The notes below the pieces were generated by a model, which was not told where the DNA came from, searched no databases, and was given only the letters and a program-made list of their open reading frames with translations. 57,527 bases of DNA from Streptomyces sp. GKU 895. Lineage in GTDB: Bacteria; Actinomycetota; Actinomycetes; Streptomycetales; Streptomycetaceae. The position numbers and the translations under genes were made by a program. Of this stretch, positions 27,428 through 35,329 are shown one piece after another (within the stretch, counting starts at the first letter, position 1; each line of letters begins with the position of its first letter). The stretch is taken from contig MWJO01000047.1 in assembly GCA_002027195.1 (NCBI GenBank), positions 1-57,527 of the forward strand, in the 5' to 3' direction.

Positions 27428-29770
27428 TCAAGTCCCCAGCGTCAGCCGGGGCTTGGGGGCGTCCGTGCGCCCGGTCTGCGGGCGGCGGCTGCCCGCCCGG
27501 TACGGGGCCGGCCAGACGACGCCGGGTCCGTCGTACCCCTGCTCGGCGGCGGCGTGCAGGGTCCAGTGCGGGTCGTAGAGGTGGGGGCGGGCGAGGGCGC
27601 ACAGGTCCGTGCGCCCGGCCAGGATCAGGGAGTTGACGTCGTCCCAGGACGAGATCGCGCCGACCGCGATCACCGGGATGCCGGTCTCGTGGCGGATCCG
27701 GTCGGCGAAGGGTGTCTGGTACGACCGCCCGAACTCCGGCCGCTCCTCGGCCACGACCTGCCCGGTCGACACGTCGATCGCGTCGACGCCGTGCGCGGCG
27801 AAGGCGCGGGCGATCTCGACGGCTTCCTCAGCGGTGGTGCCGCCCTCGGCCCAGTCGGTGGCGGAGATGCGGACGGTCATGGGCCGTTCGTCGGGCCATA
27901 CGCCCCTGATGGCGTCGAAGACTTCGAGGGGGAAGCGCAGGCGCTTGGCGAGCGTGCCGCCATAGGCGTCGGTGCGGCGGTTGGTGAGCGGGGAGAGGAA
28001 GCCGGAGAGCAGATAGCCGTGCGCGCAGTGGAGTTCGAGGAGGTCGAAGCCCGCGCGGGCGGCCCGCCAGGCGGCGGCCGTGAACTGCTCACGGAGATCG
28101 GTGAGTTGGGCGCGGGTGAGCTCGCGCGGGGTCTGGCTGCCGGGCCGGTACGGCAGTGCGGACGCGGCCACCAGAGGCCAGTTGCCGTCGGGGAGCGGTT
28201 CGTCCATCCCCTCCCACATCAGCTTGGTCGAGCCCTTGCGGCCGGAGTGGCCGAGCTGCACACCGATCGCGGTGCGCGGCGCCTGCGTGTGCACGAAGTC
28301 GGTGATCCGCCGCCACCCCTCGGCCTGCTTGCCGTTGTAGAGGCCGGTGCAGCCGGGGGTGATGCGCCCCTCCTCGCTCACGCACACCATCTCGGTCATC
28401 ACCAGGCCCGCGCCGCCGAGGGCCCGCGCTCCGAGGTGGACGAGATGGAAGTCGCCGGGCAGGCCGTCGGTGGCGGAGTACATGTCCATCGGCGAGACCA
28501 CGACCCGGTTGCGCAAGGTCAGTCCGCGCAGCCGGAACGGCGTGAACATCGGGGGCGTGCCGGGCGGGCAGCCGAACTCGCGCTCCACCGCGCCGGTGAA
28601 GTGGGCGTCGCGCAGGCGCAGGTTGTCGTGAGTGACCCGGCGGCTGCGGGTGAGGAGGTTGAACGCGAACCGGCGTGGCGGCTGGTCCAGATAGCGGGCC
28701 AGGTCCTCGAACCACTCCAGGCTGGCGCGGGCGGCGCGCTGCGTGGAGGCGACGACGGGTTTGCGTTCGTCTTCGTAGGCCTGGAGTGCCGTGGGCAGGT
28801 CCGGTTGCTCCTCCAGACAGGCGGCGAGGGCAAGGGCGTCCTCGACGGCGAGTTTGGTGCCGGAGCCGATGGAGAAGTGCGCGGTGTGGGCGGCGTCCCC
28901 GAGCAGCACGGTGTTGCCGTGGGACCAGTGCGCGTTGACGACCGTACGGAAGGTGGTCCAGGCCGAGTTGTTGGACCGCAGCGGCCTGCCGCCGAGGGCG
29001 TCCGTGAAGATCTTGGCGCAGCGGTCGAGGGACTCCTGGGTGTCGAGCTCCGCGAAACCGGCCGCCTGCCAGACCTCTTCGCGCATCTCCACGATCACGG
29101 TGGAGGCGTCGGGCGCGAACGGGTAGCCGTGCAGCTGCATCACGCCGTGTTCGGTCTCGGCGATCTCGAAGCGGAAGGCCTCGAAGGCGAAGTCGGCGGC
29201 GAGCCAGATGTAACGGCAGTGGTGAGTGGTGATGTGGGGGCGGAAGGCCTGCCGGTATGCCTCGCGGGTGGTGCTGTTGATGCCGTCGGCGGCGATGACG
29301 AGGTCGTGGGTGTCGGCCAGGTCGGGCGGGGCCTCGGCGCGGAAGCGGAGGTCCACGCCGAGGTCGCGGCAGCGGGCGTGGAGGATCTCCAGGAGGCGTT
29401 TGCGGCCCAGGGCTGCGAAGCCGTGTCCTCCGGAGGTTTGGCGGGTTCCTCGGTGGACGATGTCGATGTCGTCCCAGCGGATGAAGTGCTGTTGGAGGGC
29501 CTCGTAGACCTGGGGGTCGGCGTGTTCTATGCCGCCCAGGGTTTCGTCGGAGAGGACGACTCCGAAACCGAAGGTGTCGTCGGGGGCGTTGCGTTCCCAG
29601 ACGGTGATTTCTCGGGTGGGGTCCAGGCGTTTGAGCAACGCGGCCGCGTAGAGGCCGCCGGGACCTCCGCCGATGATCGCGATGTGCAGGGGGTGGCTGA
29701 GCGAGGATGGCGACTGCCGGCCGAATGTGGCTGGTCGCGCAGTTCCCCGCGCCCCTGGCGGCACCACCAT
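27428..29770 (-). CDS. Bifunctional salicylyl-CoA/anthraniloyl-CoA type monooxygenase-oxidoreductase
   Basis: A 780-residue fusion. The N-terminal half is a PHBH-type flavin monooxygenase (HIAIIGGGPGGLYAAALLKRL; later VLLGDAAHTAHFSIGSGTKLAVEDA). The C-terminal half is an old-yellow-enzyme-type FMN oxidoreductase (LRGLTLRNRVVVSPMDMYSA; LELHCAHGYLLSGFLSPLTNRRTD; PVIAVGAISSWDDVNSLILAGRTD). This architecture is that of anthraniloyl-CoA monooxygenase/reductase and salicylyl-CoA 5-hydroxylase, which hydroxylate and partly dearomatise the ring of an aryl-CoA. The ATG at 29770 overlaps the enoyl-CoA hydratase stop (TGATG). The first 27 residues are encoded largely by a Streptomyces intergenic repeat, and the usual start codon position (M-HIAIIGG) is CTG here. 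A CTG start at 29689 is an alternative. Confidence 0.9.
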   Translation of the reverse strand: MVVPPGARGTARPATFGRQSPSSLSHPLHIAIIGGGPGGLYAAALLKRLDPTREITVWERNAPDDTFGFGVVLSDETLGGIEHADPQVYEALQQHFIRWDDIDIVHRGTRQTSGGHGFAALGRKRLLEILHARCRDLGVDLRFRAEAPPDLADTHDLVIAADGINSTTREAYRQAFRPHITTHHCRYIWLAADFAFEAFRFEIAETEHGVMQLHGYPFAPDASTVIVEMREEVWQAAGFAELDTQESLDRCAKIFTDALGGRPLRSNNSAWTTFRTVVNAHWSHGNTVLLGDAAHTAHFSIGSGTKLAVEDALALAACLEEQPDLPTALQAYEDERKPVVASTQRAARASLEWFEDLARYLDQPPRRFAFNLLTRSRRVTHDNLRLRDAHFTGAVEREFGCPPGTPPMFTPFRLRGLTLRNRVVVSPMDMYSATDGLPGDFHLVHLGARALGGAGLVMTEMVCVSEEGRITPGCTGLYNGKQAEGWRRITDFVHTQAPRTAIGVQLGHSGRKGSTKLMWEGMDEPLPDGNWPLVAASALPYRPGSQTPRELTRAQLTDLREQFTAAAWRAARAGFDLLELHCAHGYLLSGFLSPLTNRRTDAYGGTLAKRLRFPLEVFDAIRGVWPDERPMTVRISATDWAEGGTTAEEAVEIARAFAAHGVDAIDVSTGQVVAEERPEFGRSYQTPFADRIRHETGIPVIAVGAISSWDDVNSLILAGRTDLCALARPHLYDPHWTLHAAAEQGYDGPGVVWPAPYRAGSRRPQTGRTDAPKPRLTLGT
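29725..29760. repeat. Streptomyces-type dispersed repeat at the 5' end of the monooxygenase gene
   Basis: The segment containing GTCGCGCAGTTCCCCGCG and CCCCTGG matches, from memory, a sequence found many times between genes in Streptomyces chromosomes. Here it lies inside the open frame just after the ATG of the monooxygenase gene. Confidence 0.7.
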
Positions 29771-30597
29771 CACCGTCCTTGCCATTTCGGAGTCCGCTTC
29801 TCCTTGAACGCCCTGTGGAACTCCGCGTAATCCTCCCCGTTCATCAGCAACGCCTGCGTTGACGCGTCCAGTTCCACCGACGCCGCCAGGGGCATGTCCA
29901 GCTCCGCCGTGAGGAGGGCCTTCGTCTGGGCGTAGGCCAGGGCGGGGCCTTCGGCCAGGCGGCGGGCCAGGGTCTGGGAGGCCTCGTCCGCGCGGCCCTC
30001 GTCGGTGAGTTCGCTGATCAGGCCGATGCGTTCCGCCTCCGGTGCGCGGACCTGGTCGCCCAGCATCAGCAGGCGGGTCGCGTGGCCGAGGCCGACCACC
30101 CGGGGCAGCAGGTAGGCCGCGCCCATGTCGCCGCCGGACAGGCCCACCCGTGTGAACAGGAAGGCGAACCGGGCGGTCGGGTCGGCCACCCGGAAGTCCG
30201 CGGCGAGGGCCAGGACCGCCCCCGCGCCGGCCGCCACCCCGTGCACCGCCGCGATCACCGGGAACGGACACTCCCGTACGGCCCGCACGACCTGGCCCGT
30301 CATCCGGTTGAAGTCGAGGAGCTGCGCCGTGTCCATCGCCAGGGTCGCGCCGATGATCTCGTCGACGTCGCCGCCGGAGCAGAAGCCACGCCCCTCACCG
30401 GCCAGGACGAGGGCCCGTACCGAGCGCTCCCGGGACAGCTCGGCGAGGAGGTCGCGCAGGTCGGCGTAGGCGCCGAAGGTGAGCGCGTTGAGTTTGTCGG
30501 GGCGGGCGAGGGTGACGGTGGCGACGCCCGCGGTGAGGTCCACCCGCAGATGCTCCCAGCGGGCGGTTCGGGCGGCGGAGCCGGTGAAGGGACTCAT
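29770..30597 (-). CDS. Enoyl-CoA hydratase/isomerase family protein
   Basis: A 275-residue crotonase-fold protein. The oxyanion-hole segments are GEGRGFCSGGDVDEI and AAVHGVAAGAGAVLALAADFRVA, and the family FLFTRVGLSGGDMGAAYLLPRVVG segment follows. The active-site glutamates of typical hydratases are not obvious (FTRVGLSGGD has Asp), so it may catalyse ring opening, hydration or isomerisation of a non-aromatic CoA ester. The ATG at 30597 has GGAGG 8 bases upstream. It is coupled to the monooxygenase gene (TGATG) and controlled from the region with operator copy 2. Confidence 0.9.
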   Translation of the reverse strand: MSPFTGSAARTARWEHLRVDLTAGVATVTLARPDKLNALTFGAYADLRDLLAELSRERSVRALVLAGEGRGFCSGGDVDEIIGATLAMDTAQLLDFNRMTGQVVRAVRECPFPVIAAVHGVAAGAGAVLALAADFRVADPTARFAFLFTRVGLSGGDMGAAYLLPRVVGLGHATRLLMLGDQVRAPEAERIGLISELTDEGRADEASQTLARRLAEGPALAYAQTKALLTAELDMPLAASVELDASTQALLMNGEDYAEFHRAFKEKRTPKWQGR

Positions 30598-30672
30598 GCG
30601 TGCGGCCTCCCCAGGTGAGGTGCGCTCTACCCGCGCTCTACGCGCTCTGCCCTTCGAAGTTATCACTCATCT

Positions 30673-30685
30673 TTGACTGTCGTCA
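30673..30685. promoter_or_regulatory. Shared 13-bp operator/promoter motif, copy 2
   Basis: TTGACTGTCGTCA, identical to 22156-22168, is 76 bp upstream of the enoyl-CoA hydratase start. It is in opposite orientation relative to the gene it would control, which points to an operator rather than only a -35 hexamer. The rest of 30598-30903 holds divergent promoters and no further gene I can support. Confidence 0.7.
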
Positions 30686-30886
30686 TGAGCCCGCGATAAC
30701 GCCGTCCGGTTGTGACCCGGCCCCGTCACATCCGTCACGGCTCGTCAACAGGGCGGCAACGAGGGGAGCAGCCGTGCGAGGCGGGGCGTTGTCGGGGGTA
30801 AGCCGCCCGGTAGCGGGGCCGAAGGTCCCGCGCGGTGCCCCTCGGATGCCTCTGCCGGTCGGCGCCGTACCATTCATAAGGTTGAA

Positions 30887-30902
30887 AGCAGGACTGCCTG
30901 CT
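30887..30902. promoter_or_regulatory. Palindrome overlapping the translation start of the anti-sigma-like ATPase gene
   Basis: AGCAGG-ACTG-CCTGCT ends 1 base before the ATG at 30904 and covers the ribosome-binding region. It could be an operator or an RNA hairpin that limits translation. Confidence 0.45.
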
Positions 30903-30903
30903 C

Positions 30904-31356
30904 ATGAACGGAACCGCCTTGCAAGAACGCCCCTCAGCCTCCGCCTCCTGGCGTGTCGCGCTGCCGCACTCCGCCGCTGCGGTGCCCGTGGCGCGTGCGC
31001 TGGTGCGGACGGCGCTCGCCGATCTCGAGCACGGGGCCGACTGCGACACCGCCGAGCTGCTGACGGCCGAGCTGGTCGCGAACGCCGTCGAGCACACCGC
31101 CGGGGACTCCCCGATAGAGCTGGTCGTGGAGCTGCTGCCGCACGGCTGCCAGGTCGAGGTCCATGACCCGGACCCGGCGCCGCCCGGTGATCTGACCCGC
31201 CCGCACGGCGGGGAACCCGACCCCTGGCAGGAGCACGGACGCGGGCTGCTGCTGATCCGCGCCCTCAGCTCGTCCTGCGGGCACCGCCCCACCGAGTCCG
31301 GCAAGGCGGTGTGGTTCAGACTGCCAGTGGTTCCGCGGCAGTGGCGTCCGGCGTGA
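30904..31356 (+). CDS. ATP-binding protein, RsbW-like HATPase (anti-sigma factor/serine kinase type)
   Basis: A soluble single-domain GHKL ATPase of 150 residues. The N box is ELLTAELVANAVEHTAGD and the G box is HGRGLLLIRALSS. Streptomyces has many such single-domain proteins that act as anti-sigma factors and kinases of anti-sigma-factor antagonists. No partner sigma or antagonist gene is next to it. Its last 41 bp overlap the end of the convergent permease gene. Its role could be stress or developmental signalling, but its target cannot be inferred from context. Confidence 0.88.
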   Translation: MNGTALQERPSASASWRVALPHSAAAVPVARALVRTALADLEHGADCDTAELLTAELVANAVEHTAGDSPIELVVELLPHGCQVEVHDPDPAPPGDLTRPHGGEPDPWQEHGRGLLLIRALSSSCGHRPTESGKAVWFRLPVVPRQWRPA

Positions 31357-32752
31357 CGGTGGCCTGCTTGCCGAGCCTGGAGTTCCGGCGGCCGTAACCG
31401 ACGTAGAGCAGGAATCCGACCGCCAGGAACACCGCGAACTGGATCCAGGTCGTCCAGCCGGTCTCGTACATCAGGTACAGGCAGAAGCCGATGCCGAGCA
31501 GCGGGACGACCGGGTAGAGCGGCACCCGGAAGGTGCGGGCGAGGCCCGGTTCCGTGCGGCGCAGGGCGATGACCGCGATGTTGACGACCGCCATGACGGC
31601 GAGCGTGCCGATGGTGCACAGGTTGACCACCGCGTCGAGGGACGCGAAGGCCGCCGGGACGGCGAAGACGACCGCGACGATCAGGGTGCCGGCGACGGGT
31701 GTGGCGGTCTTCGGGGAGACCTTCTCGAAGACGCGCGGGATCAGCCCGTCGCGGGACATGGACATGAGGATGCGGGTCTGGCCGTACATCACGGCGAGCA
31801 CGACGGACGCGATGGCGACGACCGCACCGAAGGCGACGACCCCGCCCCCGACCGACGAGCCCGTGACCTCGTTGACGACGTACGACAGGGCGGCAGGGCG
31901 GCCGCCGACCTCGTCGCCGCCGATGGCGCCGATCGCGGCGAGGGCGACCGCGCAGTACAGCAGGGTGACCAGGCCGATGCAGACGAGGATCGCGACCGGG
32001 ATGTCCCGGCGGGGGTTCTTCGCCTCCTCGCCGGCCGTGGTGATCGCGTCGAAGCCGATGTACGAGAAGAACGCGGCCGTGGTGCCCGCGCCGATGCCGC
32101 CGAGGCCGGCCAGGGAGAAGGGCGTGAGGTTGCCGTCCTTGAAGGCGGTGAACCCGATCGCGCAGAAGGCGACGAGGATCGCGAGCTTCAGCACCGCCAT
32201 CGCGGCGGTGGCGCGGGCGCTCTCCCGGACACCGCGCACGAGCAGCACCGAGGCGAGCGCGATCACGATCACGGCGGGCAGGTTGATGACACCGCCGTCA
32301 CCGGGGCCGGCGGACAGGTCGGCCGGGATCTGCCGTCCGATCAGGCTGTCGAGGAGCTCGTTGACGTACTGGCTCCAGCCGACCGCGACGGCCGACACGG
32401 AGACGCCGTACTCCAGGAGCAGGCACCAGCCGACGAGGAAGGCCGTGCGCTCGCCGAGACCGGCGTAGGCGAAGGAGTACGACGATCCGGAGACCGGGAT
32501 CGCGCCGCCCAGCTCGGCGAAGGCGAACGCGGTGAAGACGCAGGTGATCGCGGCGAGGACGAAGGAGACGACGACGGCCGGGCCCGCCTGGGCCACCGAG
32601 TCGGACAGTCCGACGAAGATGCCGGTGCCGACGATCGCGCCGAGACCGAAGCTGATCAGCTGGAAGAGGCCCATCGTGCGACGGAGACCGTGGCCCTCGC
32701 GGTCGGTGCCGGATTCGGCGACCAGCAGGGCGGGGGACTTTCTGCGGGGCAT
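31316..32752 (-). CDS. APC-family amino acid permease
   Basis: A membrane transporter of 478 residues with about 12 to 13 helices. The APC signature is QLISFGLGAIVGTGIFVGLSDSVAQAGPA near the N-terminus, with further blocks FFSYIGFDAITTAGEEAKNPRRDIP and MSMSRDGLIPRVFEKVSPKTATPV, as in the cationic amino acid transporter subgroup. It follows the arginine deiminase and ornithine carbamoyltransferase genes on the same strand, so arginine or ornithine uptake/exchange is the best guess. The C-terminus overlaps the convergent ATPase gene by 41 bp. Confidence 0.92.
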   Translation of the reverse strand: MPRRKSPALLVAESGTDREGHGLRRTMGLFQLISFGLGAIVGTGIFVGLSDSVAQAGPAVVVSFVLAAITCVFTAFAFAELGGAIPVSGSSYSFAYAGLGERTAFLVGWCLLLEYGVSVSAVAVGWSQYVNELLDSLIGRQIPADLSAGPGDGGVINLPAVIVIALASVLLVRGVRESARATAAMAVLKLAILVAFCAIGFTAFKDGNLTPFSLAGLGGIGAGTTAAFFSYIGFDAITTAGEEAKNPRRDIPVAILVCIGLVTLLYCAVALAAIGAIGGDEVGGRPAALSYVVNEVTGSSVGGGVVAFGAVVAIASVVLAVMYGQTRILMSMSRDGLIPRVFEKVSPKTATPVAGTLIVAVVFAVPAAFASLDAVVNLCTIGTLAVMAVVNIAVIALRRTEPGLARTFRVPLYPVVPLLGIGFCLYLMYETGWTTWIQFAVFLAVGFLLYVGYGRRNSRLGKQATVTPDATAAEPLAV

Positions 32753-32879
32753 GCGGGTGGTGCTCGTTTCTGGTGGTGCGGGGTGCGACGGGGTGGTGTC
32801 GCGGACGGCGGCTCCGGAAGGGGTGGCTCCGGGCCGCCGGACAGCATAAGGCCTGCGTAAGGCCCTCTTCTCAGCCTGT

Positions 32880-33887
32880 TCAGGCCAGCGTCGCCACCAG
32901 GACCGCCTTGATGGTGTGCAGCCGGTTCTCCGCCTCGTCGAAGACGACCGAGTGGGCGGACTCGAAGACCTCGTCGGTGACTTCCAGGGAGTCGAGGCCG
33001 TGCGCGTCGTAGATCTCCTGGCCCACCTTCGTGCCCAGGTCGTGGAAGGCCGGCAGGCAGTGCAGGAACTTGACGTCCGGGGTGCCGGTGGCGCGCAGCA
33101 CGTCCATGGTCACGGCGTACGGCTTCAGCGCGGCGATCCGGTCGTTCCAGACCTCCTTGGGCTCGCCCATGGAGACCCAGACGTCGGTGGCGACGAAGTC
33201 GGCGCCGAGCACTCCCTCGTCCAGGGACTCGGTGAGAGTGATGCGGGCGCCGCTGTCCACGGCGAGCTGACGGGCGCGCTCGACGACGTCCCGGTCGGGC
33301 CAGTAGGTCTTCGGGGCGACGATCCGGACGTCCATGCCGAGCAGGGCGCCGGTGATCAGATAGGAGTTGCCCATGTTGAAACGGGCGTCGCCGAGGTAGG
33401 CGAAGGCGATCTGCGTGACCGGCTTGGTGCAGTGCTCGGTCATGGTGAGCACGTCGCCGAGCATCTGGGTGGGGTGCCAGTCGTCGGTGAGACCGTTGTA
33501 GACGGGGACACCGGCGTACGCGGCGAACTCCTCGACCTTCTGCTGGCTGTCCCCGCGGTACTCGATGCCGTCGTACATCCGTCCGAGCACGCGGGCGGTG
33601 TCCCGTACGGACTCCTTGTGGCCGAGCTGCGAGCCGGAGGGGTCGAGGCAGGTCGTCGAGGCGCCCTGGTCGGCAGCGGCGACCTCGAACGCGCAGCGGG
33701 TGCGCGTCGAGGTCTTCTCGAAGATCAGCGCGATGTTCTTGCCCTGGAGGTACCGCGTCTCGGTCCCGGCCTTCTTCGCGGCCTTCAGCTCCGCGGCCAG
33801 CTCGATGAGCCCGAGGAACTCCTCGGCGGTGAAGTCGAGCTCCTTGAGGAAGTGACGCCCGGCGAGGGCAGTGGGGACAGTCGCCAT
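32880..33887 (-). CDS. argF: Ornithine carbamoyltransferase
   Basis: A 335-residue cytoplasmic transcarbamylase that interconverts ornithine plus carbamoyl phosphate and citrulline. The carbamoyl phosphate motif is EKTSTRTRCAFEVAA. The next motifs are DPSGSQLGHKES, the ornithine site FLHCLPAFHD, and LTDDWHPTQMLGD. It lies between arcA and an APC permease, so the catabolic direction (citrulline to ornithine and carbamoyl phosphate; ArcB role) is more likely than biosynthesis. No carbamate kinase gene is present in the window. An AT-rich promoter-like region lies directly upstream. Confidence 0.95.
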   Translation of the reverse strand: MATVPTALAGRHFLKELDFTAEEFLGLIELAAELKAAKKAGTETRYLQGKNIALIFEKTSTRTRCAFEVAAADQGASTTCLDPSGSQLGHKESVRDTARVLGRMYDGIEYRGDSQQKVEEFAAYAGVPVYNGLTDDWHPTQMLGDVLTMTEHCTKPVTQIAFAYLGDARFNMGNSYLITGALLGMDVRIVAPKTYWPDRDVVERARQLAVDSGARITLTESLDEGVLGADFVATDVWVSMGEPKEVWNDRIAALKPYAVTMDVLRATGTPDVKFLHCLPAFHDLGTKVGQEIYDAHGLDSLEVTDEVFESAHSVVFDEAENRLHTIKAVLVATLA

Positions 33888-33928
33888 GGGGGCGCTCCAG
33901 AGATACGGGGGACACGAACTCCTGGAAG

Positions 33929-33985
33929 TCTATACGACGTCCGGCATTTATATACAGTCTGGCGTACGAATATGCGGCCGCCCGT
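33929..33985 (-). promoter_or_regulatory. AT-rich promoter region upstream of the carbamoyltransferase gene
   Basis: On the minus strand TATAGA (33934-33929) is a good -10 hexamer. The preceding stretch has TATATAAATGCC and GCATATTCGTACG, unusually AT-rich for this genome and partly dyadic (GCAT...ATGC). An ArgR-type operator is possible but not a clear match. Confidence 0.4.
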
Positions 33986-33986
33986 T

Positions 33987-35243
33987 CTACACGGCCGCTC
34001 GCTCGACGGGACAGCTCATACAGCGCGGCCCTCCTCTCCCCCGCCCCAGCTCGCTGCCGGGGATCTCGATGACCTCGACGCCCTGCTTGCGGAGGTGGGT
34101 GTTGGTGGTGGCGTTCCGCTCGTAGGCGACCACCACGCCCGGCTCGACGGCCAGCACGTTGCAGCCGTCGTCCCACTGCTCGCGCTCGGCGGCGTGGACG
34201 TCCTGCGTGGCGGTCAGCACCCGGATCTCGCTGAGTCCCAGCGCGGCGGCGATCGCGCGGTGCATGTGCTCCGGCGGATGGTCGGTGACCTTCAGCTCCT
34301 TGTCGCCGACGCCCGGTTCGATGGTGTACGAGCGGAGCATGCCGAGCCCGGCGTACTGGGTGAAGGTGTCGCCGTCGACCATCGTCATCACGGTGTCGAG
34401 GTGCATGAAGGCGCGTCGCTTGGGCATGTCGAGCGCCACGATCGTCTGCGCCGAGCCGGCCGCGAACAGCTTGTGCGCGAGCATCTCGACGGCCTGCGGG
34501 GTGGTGCGTTCGCTCATGCCGATGAGGACGGCGCCGTTGCCGATGACGAGGACGTCCCCGCCCTCGATGGTGGACGGATAGTCGGCCTGGCCCTCGCTCC
34601 AGATGCGGAACGTCTCGTCGCGGAAGAGGGGGTGGTGCCGGTAGATCGCCTCGAAGTGGACCGTCTCGCGCTGCCGGGCGGGCCAGCGCATGGCGTTGAC
34701 CGAGACGCCGTCGTAGATCCAGGCGGAGGTGTCGCGGGTGAAGAGGTGGTTGGGCAGGGGGGCGAGCAGGAAGTCGTCGAGGTCCATGACATGGAAGCGG
34801 ACGGAGACCGGCTCCTCGTGCGCGTCGAGGAACTCCCGCTTGGTCATGCCGCCGACCAGCGCCTCGGCGAGCTCGGGCGCGGGCAGCGTCTCGAAGGCGG
34901 CCCGGAGATGGTCGGTGGCGAGGACGCCGTACTCCTTCTCGTCGAAGACCCGGTCCAGGACGAGGGTGCGGGCCGCCGGGATCGCGAGGGCCTCGGTGAG
35001 CAGGTCGCCGAAGAGGTGGACGGTGACCCCGCGGTCGCGGAGCACGTCCGCGAACCCGTCGTGCTCGGCGCGCGCCCGGCGCACCCAGAGCACGTCGTCG
35101 AAGAGGAGGGCGTCCTTGTTGCTGGGGGTGAGCCTTTTGAGCTCGAGATCCGGCCGGTGCAGGATGACGCGGCGCAGCCGCCCGGCCTCGGAGTCGACAT
35201 GGAATGCCATGCCTCCATCCTGACCATCGGCGACCGAATTCAT
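33987..35243 (-). CDS. arcA: Arginine deiminase
   Basis: A guanidine-modifying enzyme of about 418 residues that converts arginine to citrulline and ammonia. Conserved motifs are LFTRDTSAWIYDGV, TIEGGDVLVIGNG, AFMHLDTVMTMVD, EQWDDGCNVLAVEPG and the catalytic cysteine in RGGPRCMSCPVER near the C-terminus. Start choice is uncertain: GTG 35258, ATG 35243 (taken here) and ATG 35210 (MAFHVDSEAGRLRR) are all in frame, and the last matches where most homologs begin. It is the first gene of the arcA-argF-permease group and divergent from the SPFH gene. Confidence 0.93.
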   Translation of the reverse strand: MNSVADGQDGGMAFHVDSEAGRLRRVILHRPDLELKRLTPSNKDALLFDDVLWVRRARAEHDGFADVLRDRGVTVHLFGDLLTEALAIPAARTLVLDRVFDEKEYGVLATDHLRAAFETLPAPELAEALVGGMTKREFLDAHEEPVSVRFHVMDLDDFLLAPLPNHLFTRDTSAWIYDGVSVNAMRWPARQRETVHFEAIYRHHPLFRDETFRIWSEGQADYPSTIEGGDVLVIGNGAVLIGMSERTTPQAVEMLAHKLFAAGSAQTIVALDMPKRRAFMHLDTVMTMVDGDTFTQYAGLGMLRSYTIEPGVGDKELKVTDHPPEHMHRAIAAALGLSEIRVLTATQDVHAAEREQWDDGCNVLAVEPGVVVAYERNATTNTHLRKQGVEVIEIPGSELGRGRGGPRCMSCPVERAAV

Positions 35244-35275
35244 CCCCTGCTTGACCACTTCCCTTTCTCGTCCTC

Positions 35276-35316
35276 TTGACGATAAACGGAACTCGCGGTT
35301 ATCGTCTTCCAGACGA
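35276..35316 (+). promoter_or_regulatory. Promoter with overlapping dyad upstream of the SPFH gene
   Basis: A -35 (TTGACG, 35276-35281) and a -10 (TATCGT, 35300-35305) are 18 bp apart. The dyad GACGATAA-N13-TTATCGTC (35278-35306) covers both, and a small hairpin TCGTC-TTCCA-GACGA (35302-35316) follows. The arrangement suits repression by a dimeric regulator that is not encoded next to it. Confidence 0.6.
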
Positions 35317-35329
35317 CAAGGGGGCTCTC

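Noticed and set aside
27554..29830. 758-codon open frame on the plus strand
   Set aside because: Antisense to the monooxygenase gene, whose domains are unambiguous.
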